A DNA stretch of 64,000 bases from Staphylococcus ratti (GCF_020883535.1 NZ_CP086654.1:496001-560000), one strand, 5' to 3'. Shown: positions 8,499-18,114, numbered from the stretch's first letter. Numbers and translations are program-made. Notes: generated from the letters alone by a model not told the origin.

Positions 8499-9533
8499 AT
8501 GGAGAATCAAAGAGAAATAAGAAAAAATGAACATGTTAAGCTGGCCTTAGCTCAAAACACTGCACCCATGTCAGATTTCGATCGAATTCATTTTGTTCAT
8601 CATGCCATTCCGAATATTAATAAAGATGAAGTGTCTCTTCTGTCTACGTTTTCAGATTTTAAATTAACGAAGGCGCTTTATATTAATGCGATGACAGGTG
8701 GTTCAAATTGGACTTTAGAGATTAACCAAAAGCTAGCACGCATTGCAAAAGAAGTCGGAGTTCCAATGGCTGTTGGTAGTATGCACGCTGCATTGAATAA
8801 TAAAGAGGTTATGCCTTCATATAAAGTAGTAAGACAAGAAAATCCAGATGGTGTGATTTGGGCAAATGTTAGTGCAGACGCTTCACTTGAGGAAGCGAAA
8901 TGCGCGGTCGATATGATAAAAGCGAACGCGCTTCAAATCCACGTTAATGCGCCACAAGAGCTCGTGATGCCAGAAGGTAGTCGCAAATTTAAACATTGGC
9001 AACAAGTGATTTCAGAAATTGTACAAGGGATAGATGTGCCAGTCATCGTTAAAGAAGTCGGTTTCGGGATGAGTTATGAGACCATTGTGGATTTGATACA
9101 CTGCGGAGTTGCTTATGTCGATGTGAGTGGCAAAGGAGGGACTAACTTTGCCTCAATTGAAAATGAACGTCGACAACACAAGGACATGTCTTACATGCAA
9201 GACTGGGGACAGTCCACAGCAGTTTCCTTGTTAGAAGCGCGCAATTTAAATACGCGCATTCATATTTTAGCAAGCGGCGGTATTCGTCATCCTTTAGATG
9301 CGATTAAAGCGCTTAGGTTAGGTGCAGAAGGTGTTGGAATGTCTCGAAATGTACTACAAGTTGTACAAGAAGATGGTGTCGATGCAGCTATCGATTATTT
9401 AAATGCATTCCATGAACAAATGCAAAAAATCATGACATTATTAAGTGTTAAAGATATTACGTCATTGCGCCAGTCTCCTATTGTCATAGATGAATATCTT
9501 AAATCGTGGATTCAGCAACGTCAACTTTATTAA
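8499..9533 (+). CDS. fni: Type 2 isopentenyl-diphosphate delta-isomerase
   Basis: The ATG at 8499 has GAGGGG ten bases upstream, whereas the in-frame GTG at 8490 sits directly on that site. The 344-residue protein has the family motifs RKNEHV, INAMTGGS, MAVGSMHAAL, IHVNAPQELVMPEG, KEVGFGMS, VDVSGKGGTNF, WGQST and ASGGIRHPLDAIKAL. It interconverts isopentenyl and dimethylallyl diphosphate using reduced FMN and NADPH, downstream of the mevalonate pathway that staphylococci use. It is monocistronic, with a terminator just after the stop. Confidence 0.95.
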   Translation: MENQREIRKNEHVKLALAQNTAPMSDFDRIHFVHHAIPNINKDEVSLLSTFSDFKLTKALYINAMTGGSNWTLEINQKLARIAKEVGVPMAVGSMHAALNNKEVMPSYKVVRQENPDGVIWANVSADASLEEAKCAVDMIKANALQIHVNAPQELVMPEGSRKFKHWQQVISEIVQGIDVPVIVKEVGFGMSYETIVDLIHCGVAYVDVSGKGGTNFASIENERRQHKDMSYMQDWGQSTAVSLLEARNLNTRIHILASGGIRHPLDAIKALRLGAEGVGMSRNVLQVVQEDGVDAAIDYLNAFHEQMQKIMTLLSVKDITSLRQSPIVIDEYLKSWIQQRQLY

Positions 9534-9538
9534 AGCGG

Positions 9539-9587
9539 AAAGGGATCTTTTGAAACCGTTTGTGTGGTTTTGAAAGGCCCTTTTTTC
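9539..9587 (+). terminator. Terminator of fni
   Basis: AAAGGG with a following TTTTGAAACC arm pairs with GGTTTTGAAA and CCCTTT, then a T-run (9581-9586). Confidence 0.85.
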
Positions 9588-9613
9588 ATTGCCTTTTTTA
9601 TTTTTTGCACCTC

Positions 9614-9642
9614 TTGCATTGTAGTACAATGTGGCGTATACT
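9614..9642 (+). promoter_or_regulatory. Promoter of the Zur-controlled GTPase gene
   Basis: TTGCAT (9614-9619) and TATACT (9637-9642) are separated by 17 bases, a good sigma-A spacing. The -10 runs directly into the Zur-type palindrome. Confidence 0.8.
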
Positions 9643-9671
9643 TTTAAATCGTAATAATTACGATTTAAAAG
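9641..9671. promoter_or_regulatory. Zur box (zinc-uptake repressor operator)
   Basis: A perfect 31-base palindrome with centre A at 9656. The core TCGTAATAATTACGA matches the Firmicutes Zur consensus I know (AAATCGTAATNATTACGATTT). It covers the end of the -10 and the likely transcription start, so zinc-bound Zur would block initiation. Confidence 0.9.
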
Positions 9672-9685
9672 TGGAGGGTTAAAGG

Positions 9686-10885
9686 ATGCAAAAAATACCA
9701 GTTACAGTTTTGAGTGGTTATCTCGGTTCGGGGAAAACGACATTATTAAATCACATATTAAATCAGCGTGAAGGACGACGTATTGCTGTTATTGTAAATG
9801 ATATGAGCGAAGTAAATATTGACAAAGCGCTTGTTGCAGAAGGCGGGGGTTTATCACGTACAGACGAAAAGTTAGTGGAATTATCTAATGGGTGTATTTG
9901 TTGTACGTTACGCGAAGATTTGTTGAAAGAAGTGGAACATCTCGTACAAAGAGGGAATATTGATCATATCGTCATTGAATCAACAGGCATATCAGAGCCT
10001 GTCCCTGTTGCACAAACGTTTTCATATGTTGATGAAACATTAGGAATTGATTTAACGAAGCTATGCCAACTCGATACAATGGTTACAGTCGTTGATGCGA
10101 ATCGGTTTATTCATGATTATCAATCTGGAGATTTATTGTTAGAGCGTAATGAAGCTGTAGGAGAAGATGATGAACGTACCGTGGCTGATTTATTAATTGA
10201 TCAAATAGAATTTTGTGATGTGCTTATTCTAAATAAAACAGACCTTGTATCAGAAGAAGAACTCAATCGCCTCGAAGCAATGTTACGTAAATTACAACCT
10301 AATGCAGAGATTATTCGAACTGTTAATGCTCAAGTTGCGCTAGAAAAAGTATTGAATACAGGGAAATTTGATTTTGAAAAAGCGAGTCAATCAGCAGGAT
10401 GGTTACAAGAATTGGAAGCAGGTGGCCATGAAACGCACACACCTGAAACCGAAGAATATGGCATTTCATCTTTTGTGTATCGTCGTCGTTTACCTTTTCA
10501 TGCGGAACGTTTTAACGAGTGGTTAGAAAATATGCCTGAGTCCATTGTACGTGCTAAAGGTATTACATGGCTAGCACAATACAATCACGTCGCTTGTCTC
10601 GTTTCACAAGCTGGGACCGCAGTAGATATACATCCAGTAACGTTTTGGGTTGCGGCAATGCCGAAAGCAGAGCGTGCTGCTATTTTACAAGAACGAGAAG
10701 ATGTACGTAATGATTGGGATCCTGAATATGGAGATCGTCATACACAGTTTGTAGTGATTGGTGTCGATTTAGATAAAGAAGCAATAGAAAAAGATTTAGA
10801 TGAGTGTTTGTTAAAACATCATGAAATCGATGCAGATTGGACTCAATTAAAAAGTCCTTATGAATGGGAAATTGTGAAACAATAA
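9686..10885 (+). CDS. COG0523 zinc-chaperone GTPase (YciC/ZagA-like)
   Basis: A 399-residue CobW/COG0523 GTPase. The Walker A LSGYLGSGKTT lies at 9-19, the metal motif GCICC at 69-73 (C70, C72, C73), the base-recognition motif NKTD at about 190, and a CobW C-terminal domain follows. Such proteins deliver zinc to client enzymes when zinc is scarce. The Zur operator at its promoter shows directly that it belongs to the zinc-limitation response. The B. subtilis counterpart is YciC (ZagA). Its terminator follows at once, so it is a single-gene unit. Confidence 0.9.
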   Translation: MQKIPVTVLSGYLGSGKTTLLNHILNQREGRRIAVIVNDMSEVNIDKALVAEGGGLSRTDEKLVELSNGCICCTLREDLLKEVEHLVQRGNIDHIVIESTGISEPVPVAQTFSYVDETLGIDLTKLCQLDTMVTVVDANRFIHDYQSGDLLLERNEAVGEDDERTVADLLIDQIEFCDVLILNKTDLVSEEELNRLEAMLRKLQPNAEIIRTVNAQVALEKVLNTGKFDFEKASQSAGWLQELEAGGHETHTPETEEYGISSFVYRRRLPFHAERFNEWLENMPESIVRAKGITWLAQYNHVACLVSQAGTAVDIHPVTFWVAAMPKAERAAILQEREDVRNDWDPEYGDRHTQFVVIGVDLDKEAIEKDLDECLLKHHEIDADWTQLKSPYEWEIVKQ

Positions 10886-10891
10886 TAGGAA

Positions 10892-10927
10892 AACAGTCTG
10901 GCAGAAATAAGCCAGACTGTTTTTTTA
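10892..10927. terminator. Terminator between COG0523 GTPase and gltS
   Basis: AACAGTCTGGC (10892-10902) pairs with GCCAGACTGTT (10911-10921), followed by seven T. It is symmetrical enough to serve the convergent gltS as well. Confidence 0.95.
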
Positions 10928-12136
10928 GTGTTTTAAAAAATTAATAAATGTTGTAATGATTGGTACACCAAGTAAATCAACTAAAAATGCGCCTACAATT
11001 GGAACGACTAGATATGCTCTTGGTGAATTACCGAATTTTTTAGTAATAACATCTAAGTTAGCCATCGCGTTTGGTGTCGCACCTAACCCGTGACCTATGA
11101 AACCACCAATCATTACTGCAGCGTCATAATCTTTGCCGAGTAAACGGAAAACAACAAAGATTGAGAATAACGCGACAAAGATAATTTGAAAAATAACGAT
11201 AATAACAAGTGGTAACGCTAAATCATAAATTTCAACAATATTAATGCTCATAAGTGCAATAGATAAGAATATGCTTAATGAAATGTCACCAATATGATTC
11301 GTGAATTTTAAATCAATAAGATGAAGATTTCCAAATTCTGAGATATTTCGAATGATTACTGCGAGAAACATCGAAACAACATAAAGTGGAATATTAATAC
11401 CTGTTTTTTCACTTAATAAATCTCCGAGATATGTTCCAAGTGCCATACAGAATAGTAAAATGGCAATTTGGATAAAAAATACTTCTGAAAAATTAAAACG
11501 CTTATGTAAATGTGTATTTTCTTCGATTTCTGAGTAATCTTTTTGTTCGCTGTCTAATTGCCTCGGTGCTAGGTCGTGTTTTTTAATAAGATAACGTACT
11601 ACAGGTCCACCAATGAGTCCGCCAGCTACTAAACCTAAAGTGGCTGCTGCAAGGGCGGCCGTTACTGCTGAGTTTATACCTAAATCTTGAATTGTTTGGC
11701 CATATGCGGCAGCATTCCCATGCCCACCTTCCATAGACATCGCACCTGCTGTTAAACCAAGTAGCGGATCGATACCTAATACTTTTGAAAGAGAGACACC
11801 TATAACGTTTTGCATTGTAGCAAGCACACCACAAAGAAGCCAATAAATAATAAGCACCTTTCCACCAAGTTTTAGGAGCTTAAACGAAGCGCCTAAACCA
11901 ATCGTTGTGAAAAAGGCTAACATGAAAAATTCTTGGAAAAACTTTCCGTTTAATTTAATTGTTAAAATTCCAGTGCTTGATAAAATTGCTGTTAAAATTG
12001 CAAATATTAAACCACCTATTACCGGGGACGGGATACTCAAACGGCTAAATATAGCGACCCTGTTGACAATGGCATGTCCGATTAATAATAAAAACACGGC
12101 AAGGCACAAGGTTGATATTTCATTTAATTCAATCAT
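10925..12136 (-). CDS. gltS: Sodium/glutamate symporter GltS
   Basis: A 403-residue membrane protein of the ESS family, with about ten helices and the two inverted re-entrant regions typical of GltS (GAMSMEGGHGNAAAYG at about 130-146 and GGFIGHGLGATPNAMANL near 345-362). It takes up glutamate with sodium. The start at 12136 is preceded by GAGGAGGATAACCCAGC in sense. It is transcribed away from the NhaC gene. Confidence 0.92.
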   Translation of the reverse strand: MIELNEISTLCLAVFLLLIGHAIVNRVAIFSRLSIPSPVIGGLIFAILTAILSSTGILTIKLNGKFFQEFFMLAFFTTIGLGASFKLLKLGGKVLIIYWLLCGVLATMQNVIGVSLSKVLGIDPLLGLTAGAMSMEGGHGNAAAYGQTIQDLGINSAVTAALAAATLGLVAGGLIGGPVVRYLIKKHDLAPRQLDSEQKDYSEIEENTHLHKRFNFSEVFFIQIAILLFCMALGTYLGDLLSEKTGINIPLYVVSMFLAVIIRNISEFGNLHLIDLKFTNHIGDISLSIFLSIALMSINIVEIYDLALPLVIIVIFQIIFVALFSIFVVFRLLGKDYDAAVMIGGFIGHGLGATPNAMANLDVITKKFGNSPRAYLVVPIVGAFLVDLLGVPIITTFINFLKH

Positions 12137-12475
12137 GCTGGGTTATCCTCCTCGTATAAATAATGAGAGCGCTTCTAACGCTCACGCCAATTAATTATAC
12201 TATAATTGATATAAAAATCTATATTAAATTTATGTTAAAGATATTAATACAGGTTTACGTGGGTATAATATAGAGAACGATTTAGCGGAATTATTGTTAT
12301 TTAGAGAATGCTTTTTTAAGATACAACACTTGAAATAAAAGGGTTTTTAACCTACAAATTTTACATTGCTTTAGGCTATTTTACGAGATGTTTTTGAGAA
12401 TAATTTATATATTTTGTTGCGATTTTATATAAATTATTTATGTTTCTTTGAATGAAGAAGCAGTGCGTGTCCTAT

Positions 12476-12491
12476 ATGAAAACGTTTAAAT
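12476..12491 (+). promoter_or_regulatory. cre-like site upstream of the NhaC gene
   Basis: ATGAAAACGTTTAAAT matches the CcpA-binding consensus except for one position (A where C is expected). It lies about 20 bases upstream of the -35, so either sign of control is possible. Confidence 0.5.
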
Positions 12492-12511
12492 AAAAAAATG
12501 AACAGTTACAC

Positions 12512-12539
12512 TTGTCAAAATTGCAGATGAGTGTATAAT
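12512..12539 (+). promoter_or_regulatory. Promoter of the NhaC antiporter gene
   Basis: TTGTCA (12512-12517), 16-base spacer, TATAAT (12534-12539). The start codon is at 12577 with AAGGAG upstream. Confidence 0.8.
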
Positions 12540-12576
12540 TCATATCATAAAACTATGATTTAAGGAGAAAATACCC

Positions 12577-13905
12577 ATGTCAAACAATTTAAGAAGTCAG
12601 AAACATTATGGGGCTTTAGCATTATTACCGCTAGTTGTGTTTCTAGTGATTTATGTTGGCGTAGGTTTGTATTTTACAGTTATTGGGGCTGAGGGCGCCT
12701 TTGATAAATTACCACGTCATGTCGCCATTTTTATTGCTATCGCGATTGCATGGCTTGCTTATGACCGACAGACGCCTTTAATTAAAAAGGTGAGAATATT
12801 TACAGAAAATGCGGGATCGTCTGGCATTGCTGAGCTAGGATTAATCTTATTACTTGCAGGCGCTTTTGCAAGTGCTGCTAGCGCTTCAGGAGGTCAAGAT
12901 GCACTTGTAAATATGGGGTTATCAATTATTCCTGCAAGTTTATTAATTCCAGGTATTTTTGCGATGAGTGCGTTTGTAGCAACAGCAATGGGAACCTCTA
13001 CGGGTACACAAGCTGCATTTCTTCCTATTGGTGTGGCAGTAGCGCAATCAGCAGATTTAAATGTAGCAGCAGCGGCAGCAGCGGTTATTGCTGGTGCTTA
13101 TTTTGGGGATAATTTATCAATTATTTCTGATACGACTATCGCTGCCACAACAGGTGTAGGCGCTAATATGAAAGACAAGTTTAGAGCCAATTTTATGATT
13201 GCGCTCCCAGCGGCGATAATTACTTTTGTCATTTACGCAATTGTTGGGGGAACAGGGAAAATAACGGGAGATTTGTCATTTAACTTTTTTGATATTCTGC
13301 CATATTTATTTGTCTTAGTAGCAGCTATCGCAGGTATGAATGTTATGCTAGTATTGCTCACAGGCATTGTTTTAACGGGAATTATTGGTATGTTGCGTGG
13401 TAATATTCACTTCTTTGAGTGGACGGCTAAAGTAGGAGAAGGAATGGAATCCACGTTCAGTATATTTTTAGTTGCATTTCTTATTTCAGGTTTAGTCGCA
13501 TTAATTCGATATTATGGCGGTATTGATTGGATTGTCGAAACGATGAAAAAACAAGCCCGTGGACGTAAAAGTGCCGAATATTCGATGGGGATTTTGTCAG
13601 GAATTTTATCAGCAGCGTTAGTAAACAATGTTGTGGCAATTCTTATTGCTGCACCGATTGCTAAAGAAATAGGAGAAGCTTCAAAAATTCCTCCAAAGCG
13701 TATGGCAAGCCTTCTAGATATTTTTGCGGCGAGTGCTTTGATGGTGTTGCCACATGATAGCGGGATGTTAATGGCAGAACAATTTGGTAAAGTATCCTAC
13801 CTTGAAGTTTTACAATATTCATTTTATCCTGTTATTTTGATTTTATGTACGATTATTTCCATTCACTTAGGTATGTTTAAAAATAAAAAACGACAAAACC
13901 TTTAA
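12577..13905 (+). CDS. NhaC-family Na+/H+ antiporter-like transporter
   Basis: A 442-residue ion-transporter-superfamily protein with about 11-12 helices. Conserved stretches include MGTSTGTQAAFLPIG, GAYFGDNLSIISDTT and VVAILIAAPIAKEIG. The FGDNLSxISDTT motif is the hallmark of NhaC. Many members exchange sodium for protons, but others carry organic solutes (for example MetT or malate/lactate carriers), so the substrate is open. It has its own promoter and terminator. A close relative of it lies at 33514-34824. Confidence 0.85.
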   Translation: MSNNLRSQKHYGALALLPLVVFLVIYVGVGLYFTVIGAEGAFDKLPRHVAIFIAIAIAWLAYDRQTPLIKKVRIFTENAGSSGIAELGLILLLAGAFASAASASGGQDALVNMGLSIIPASLLIPGIFAMSAFVATAMGTSTGTQAAFLPIGVAVAQSADLNVAAAAAAVIAGAYFGDNLSIISDTTIAATTGVGANMKDKFRANFMIALPAAIITFVIYAIVGGTGKITGDLSFNFFDILPYLFVLVAAIAGMNVMLVLLTGIVLTGIIGMLRGNIHFFEWTAKVGEGMESTFSIFLVAFLISGLVALIRYYGGIDWIVETMKKQARGRKSAEYSMGILSGILSAALVNNVVAILIAAPIAKEIGEASKIPPKRMASLLDIFAASALMVLPHDSGMLMAEQFGKVSYLEVLQYSFYPVILILCTIISIHLGMFKNKKRQNL

Positions 13906-13925
13906 CTGTAATAAACGCAAAAATT

Positions 13926-13957
13926 AAGCTAGGGCATTTAAATGTCCTAGCTTTTTA
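13926..13957 (+). terminator. Terminator of the NhaC gene
   Basis: AAGCTAGGGCATTT is followed directly by AAATGTCCTAGCTT, then TTT. The stem carries one mismatch. Confidence 0.9.
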
Positions 13958-14154
13958 TAATGTCTCAATATAAAGCAAATAGATAGTGTGTAAACTACAC
14001 ATACGTATATGTATCCTTTTCTTAATTTATATTAAATAATTCAAGAATAACTACTTAATAATATTAATTTTTGATACAATTACTCTAATCATCACAAATG
14101 CATTAAATGATGTGCAGTTTCTTTATGAAACTTTCACTTTAGGGGAGGGTTAAT

Positions 14155-15522
14155 ATGCAACAAGAAAGTATTTGGTTAACAGTTGTAGGATTACTCATTA
14201 TTGTTTCTATTGTAGGGTTATTAATTGCGCAACGCATTAGCCCAGTGGTTGGTATGGTGTTAATACCAAGTATGGGTGCCCTTGTTTTAGGTTACAACAT
14301 CGGAGACTTAGTACATTTTTTTAATAGTGGATTAGATAAAGTGATTCATGTTGCGATGATGTTTATTTTCGCTATTTTATTTTTCGGTATTATGAGTGAT
14401 AGTGGTATGTTCAAGTCACTCGTTAAAAGGTTAATCTTACTTACTCGAGGGAATGTCATTATCGTCTGTATCGTGACAGTTTTAATTGGTATTTTCGCAC
14501 AACTGGATGGAGCGGGCGCGACAACATTTTTACTCTCTATACCTGCACTATTGCCACTTTATAAAGCGTTGAATATGAGCCGTTATTTACTATTATTATT
14601 GTTAGCTTTAAGTGCAGCGATAATGAACATGGTGCCTTGGGGAGGACCGATGGCTCGTGTAGCGTCAGTATTAAATATAAAAAATGTTAATGCGTTATGG
14701 TACGGCGTAATTCCTGTTCAGTTAATTGGATTCGTACTTTTAATATTATTTGCGATATATTTAGGCATTAGAGAAAATGGGCGAATTAAAAATAGTCACG
14801 CTAGTGAAGAAGCGCAAACTCAAGCGCTAGATATTCATAAAATTATAGCGCACTATGAAAAAGAACAAGCAGAAAAATTTCCAGTGCGTGGAACTGCGGT
14901 GAATAAGCCTTGGATAATTTGGGTGAATGCGGTGCTAACCATTATTGTTATCGTTATAATGTTAGCTAATATTGCCCCACCTGAATTCGCCTTTTTGTTT
15001 GGAGTGGTCATTGCACTGATAATTAATTTTCCAAATGTAGATGAACAAATGAGTCGCATAAAAGCCCATGCTCCGAACGCATTAATGATGGCTATCGTTA
15101 TTATAGCGGCAGGGATGTTTTTAGGAGTTTTAAATGAAACCGGCATGTTAAAAGCAGTGGCGGTAAAACTCATCACTATTATTCCGGATGCTGTCGGACC
15201 TTATTTACATATTATTGTTGGCATTTTTGGCGTACCACTTGATTTGCTTACGAGTACTGATGCATATTATTTTGCTTTATTACCTATTGTAGAACAAACG
15301 GCGAGTCAATTTGGTGTGCCACCAATTTCTACAGCATATGCGATGTTAATTGGCAATATTATCGGTACGTTTGTCAGTCCATTTTCGCCAGCATTATGGT
15401 TAGCAATTGGTCTTGCAGAGGCGAATATGGGGACGTATATTAAATACGCATTTTTCTGGATATGGGGATTTGCCGTTATGATGCTCATCATTACGGTATG
15501 CATTGGTGTGGTGACGATTTAA
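14155..15522 (+). CDS. CitMHS-family citrate transporter
   Basis: A 455-residue membrane protein of the CitMHS family, with about 12 helices. Typical parts are DGAGATTFLLSIPALLPLY (about 118-137), NMVPWGGPMARVASVL, and LLTSTDAYYFALLPIVEQTA near the C-terminus. Members import citrate as a complex with a divalent metal (Mg for CitM, Ca for CitH); which metal cannot be told from sequence alone. AGGGGAGGG precedes the ATG. A short inverted repeat (AGTTTC/GAAACT, 14116-14132) sits just upstream. No citrate lyase or CitST two-component genes are next to it. Confidence 0.9.
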   Translation: MQQESIWLTVVGLLIIVSIVGLLIAQRISPVVGMVLIPSMGALVLGYNIGDLVHFFNSGLDKVIHVAMMFIFAILFFGIMSDSGMFKSLVKRLILLTRGNVIIVCIVTVLIGIFAQLDGAGATTFLLSIPALLPLYKALNMSRYLLLLLLALSAAIMNMVPWGGPMARVASVLNIKNVNALWYGVIPVQLIGFVLLILFAIYLGIRENGRIKNSHASEEAQTQALDIHKIIAHYEKEQAEKFPVRGTAVNKPWIIWVNAVLTIIVIVIMLANIAPPEFAFLFGVVIALIINFPNVDEQMSRIKAHAPNALMMAIVIIAAGMFLGVLNETGMLKAVAVKLITIIPDAVGPYLHIIVGIFGVPLDLLTSTDAYYFALLPIVEQTASQFGVPPISTAYAMLIGNIIGTFVSPFSPALWLAIGLAEANMGTYIKYAFFWIWGFAVMMLIITVCIGVVTI

Positions 15523-15633
15523 GCTCTAAAACATACAGTGTCAAGCCTTCCATAAGCAGTTGTGAAGTGACGTAAACACTAAAAATGTTAAATAGCAAAT
15601 TTGAAATTATTAATGACCCAAAGGAGACATCTT

Positions 15634-18030
15634 ATGACAAACAGAATGAAAAACTGGCAAAAATTATCAACGATGATGCTACTGATGACAGGAGCACTTT
15701 GTTTAAACGACGGGGAAATCAAAATTTTAAACCAACATGCTATTGTGAATGCAGAAGTTCAAGATCCAGATTATGGAAAATTGAGCGAGAAATGGCTAGC
15801 AGTAAATTACGGTTACGATGTATATGATGAAAATAATGAAAGCATGAAAAAGCGCTTTGATGCAACGGAGAAGGAAGCTAAAAAGTTATTAACAGATATG
15901 AAAACAGAGCCATCCAGAACATTTTTGTGGGAGAGCGCTAAAGATTTAGAAAATAATTCGGCACATATGACAAAAACGTATCGAAATTTAGAGAAAATCG
16001 CCGAAGCAATGCGTCATCCCAAGTCAACGTTAAAAACAGATGAAAATAAAGAGAAAGTAAAAGAAGCGGTCAAATGGATGCACGACAATGCTTTTGGTAA
16101 AGACCCGGCTCAAAAAGTAAAAACATTAACGGAGAATTTCTCAAAGGGAGATTCCAAAAATACAAAATTAAACTGGTGGGATTTTGAAATTGGTTCGCCA
16201 AGAGCTTTAACGAATATCCTTATTTTGATGAAGGACGATTTTTCTCAAGATGAAAGAAAAAAATATGTTAGCCCGATTCAAACGTATGCGCCTAAAAGTG
16301 ATGAGATTTTAGCTTCAGTTGGAAAAGCTGAAAAGGCAAAAGGTGGCAACTTAGTAGATATATCTAAAGTAAAACTTGTTGAAAGTATTATAGAAGAAGA
16401 TAAAGCGATGATGCAATCCTCCATCGAAGCCTTTAATAAAGTATTTACATATGTTGACAATAAAGCGACGGATAAAGACCGCAATGGCTTCTTTAAAGAC
16501 GGCTCATATATTGATCATCAAGATGTGCCTTATACTGGCGCATACGGTGTTGTATTGTTGGAAGGTATTTCCCAAATGATGCCTATGATTAAAGAAACAC
16601 CTTTTAATGGTACTCAAGAAATAACGACTTTAAACGCGTGGATTGAGGAAGCGTTTATGCCAATCATTTACAAAGGTGAAATGATGGATTTATCTAGAGG
16701 AAGAGCGACGAGCCGAGAGAATGAGACAAGCCATTCAGCTTCAGCTACTGTTATGAAGGCATTATTACGATTAAGTGATGCTGTAGATACATCGACGGCA
16801 ACGAAGTACAAACAAATTGTGAAAACGTCTGTTAACTCAGATTCGAGTTACAAACAAAATGATTATTTACATGCTTATTCTGATATGGACAAAATGAAAA
16901 AATTAATGGATGATACATCAATTACTACAAATGAGCGACCACAACAATTAAAGTTGTATCCTCACATGGATCGTGTGACATATTACAATAAAACTTTGGA
17001 CTTTGCATTTGGATTAAGTATGACTTCTAAAAATGTAGCGCGTTATGAGTCGATTAATGGTGAGAACTTAAAAGGATGGCATACTGGTGCGGGTATGTAT
17101 TATTTATACAATCATGATGTCAAACATTATCGTGATGATTTCTGGGCAACTGCAGATATGAAACGTTTAGCGGGAACGACTGCTTTAGAAGATGAACCAA
17201 GTAAGAATACAAAAAGCAGCAAAACTTTTGTGGGTGGTACAAAGTTTGATGATCAGTATGCGAGTGTCGGTATGGACTTTGAAAATCAAGAAAAGACGTT
17301 ATCGGCGCACAAGTCTTACTTTATATTAAATGATAAAATCGTTTTTTTAGGATCGAATATTAAAAATACTGATACCTCTAAAAAAGCGCTGACAACTGTT
17401 GAAAATCGTAAAGCAAAAGATTATAAATTATATAAAGATGACAGTGAAACTACAAATGCCACTGATGAAGAAACACAATCTGTCTTTTTAGAAGCAAATG
17501 AGCAAAATAAGAATATCGGTTATCACTTTTTAAACAAACCTAAGCTGACTGTCACTAAAGCGACGCATACAGGTAAGTGGAAAGATATTAATAGTAGTCA
17601 AAAAGATGCTGAAAAGAGTGATGAATATTACGAAGTAGTACAATCCCATGCAACGGATGATAAATATGCATATGTGTTATACCCTGGATTATCTCGTGAT
17701 GACTTTAAAAATAAGAAAGATAAAGTTACACTTGTAAAGCATGAAGATCAATTTCACGTTGTCAAAGACAATAATAATGTTTGGGCAGGTGTAAACTATG
17801 GCGCGCACACGCAAACTTTTGAAATAGATGGTGTTAAAGTCGAAGTGAAAGCGAAAGGGATGTTTGTCATTAAAAAGAAAGACGACAACACTTATGAAGG
17901 TAGTTTTCATAATCCAGAAGATACAAATTCAGTGAGAGATATTCAGTCGAAAATTTCAATGGATGGACATACCATTTCGCCAAAGAACAGTTCAGAGCAT
18001 ACGAATGTTCAATTTGAATTGAAAAAATAG
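15634..18030 (+). CDS. hysA: Secreted hyaluronate lyase (polysaccharide lyase family 8)
   Basis: The ATG at 15634 has AAGGAG seven bases upstream; the longer frame from 15601 has no such site. The 798-residue protein starts with a signal peptide (basic N-terminus, then MMLLMTGALCL; likely cut near IVNA-EVQD). It has the PL8 alpha-toroid with NWWDFEIG (180-187), and the catalytic region DGSYIDHQDVPYTGAYG (289-305), where H295 and Y304 fit the catalytic pair. Candidate Asn N239 and the RGRATSR arginines (355-361) are also present; beta-sandwich domains follow. It cleaves hyaluronan by beta-elimination outside the cell and is a spreading factor in staphylococci. Confidence 0.93.
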   Translation: MTNRMKNWQKLSTMMLLMTGALCLNDGEIKILNQHAIVNAEVQDPDYGKLSEKWLAVNYGYDVYDENNESMKKRFDATEKEAKKLLTDMKTEPSRTFLWESAKDLENNSAHMTKTYRNLEKIAEAMRHPKSTLKTDENKEKVKEAVKWMHDNAFGKDPAQKVKTLTENFSKGDSKNTKLNWWDFEIGSPRALTNILILMKDDFSQDERKKYVSPIQTYAPKSDEILASVGKAEKAKGGNLVDISKVKLVESIIEEDKAMMQSSIEAFNKVFTYVDNKATDKDRNGFFKDGSYIDHQDVPYTGAYGVVLLEGISQMMPMIKETPFNGTQEITTLNAWIEEAFMPIIYKGEMMDLSRGRATSRENETSHSASATVMKALLRLSDAVDTSTATKYKQIVKTSVNSDSSYKQNDYLHAYSDMDKMKKLMDDTSITTNERPQQLKLYPHMDRVTYYNKTLDFAFGLSMTSKNVARYESINGENLKGWHTGAGMYYLYNHDVKHYRDDFWATADMKRLAGTTALEDEPSKNTKSSKTFVGGTKFDDQYASVGMDFENQEKTLSAHKSYFILNDKIVFLGSNIKNTDTSKKALTTVENRKAKDYKLYKDDSETTNATDEETQSVFLEANEQNKNIGYHFLNKPKLTVTKATHTGKWKDINSSQKDAEKSDEYYEVVQSHATDDKYAYVLYPGLSRDDFKNKKDKVTLVKHEDQFHVVKDNNNVWAGVNYGAHTQTFEIDGVKVEVKAKGMFVIKKKDDNTYEGSFHNPEDTNSVRDIQSKISMDGHTISPKNSSEHTNVQFELKK

Positions 18031-18065
18031 ATAAATAGAGCCACACTAACTTAAAATATTAAAAG

Positions 18066-18114
18066 TAACGGTGAAGCAATGCGATGATGCTAGATTGCTT
18101 TACCGTTATTTTTA
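18066..18114. terminator. Terminator between hysA and the DNA glycosylase
   Basis: TAACGGTGAAGCAAT (18066-18080) pairs with ATTGCTTTACCGTTA (18094-18108), then TTTTTAT. It sits between convergent genes. Confidence 0.9.

Larger units (their letters stand above)
12137..12576. other. Divergent control region, gltS / NhaC antiporter
   Basis: A 440-base AT-rich spacer. On the plus side it carries a good promoter (12512-12539) and a cre-like site (12476-12491). The gltS promoter must lie in the left part, but I could not choose between several AT-rich options. No riboswitch fold or small open frame stood out. Confidence 0.6.

Noticed and set aside
15601..15633. Upstream in-frame ATGs of hysA
   Set aside because: No ribosome site upstream, whereas the ATG at 15634 has AAGGAG at seven bases and starts a proper signal peptide.
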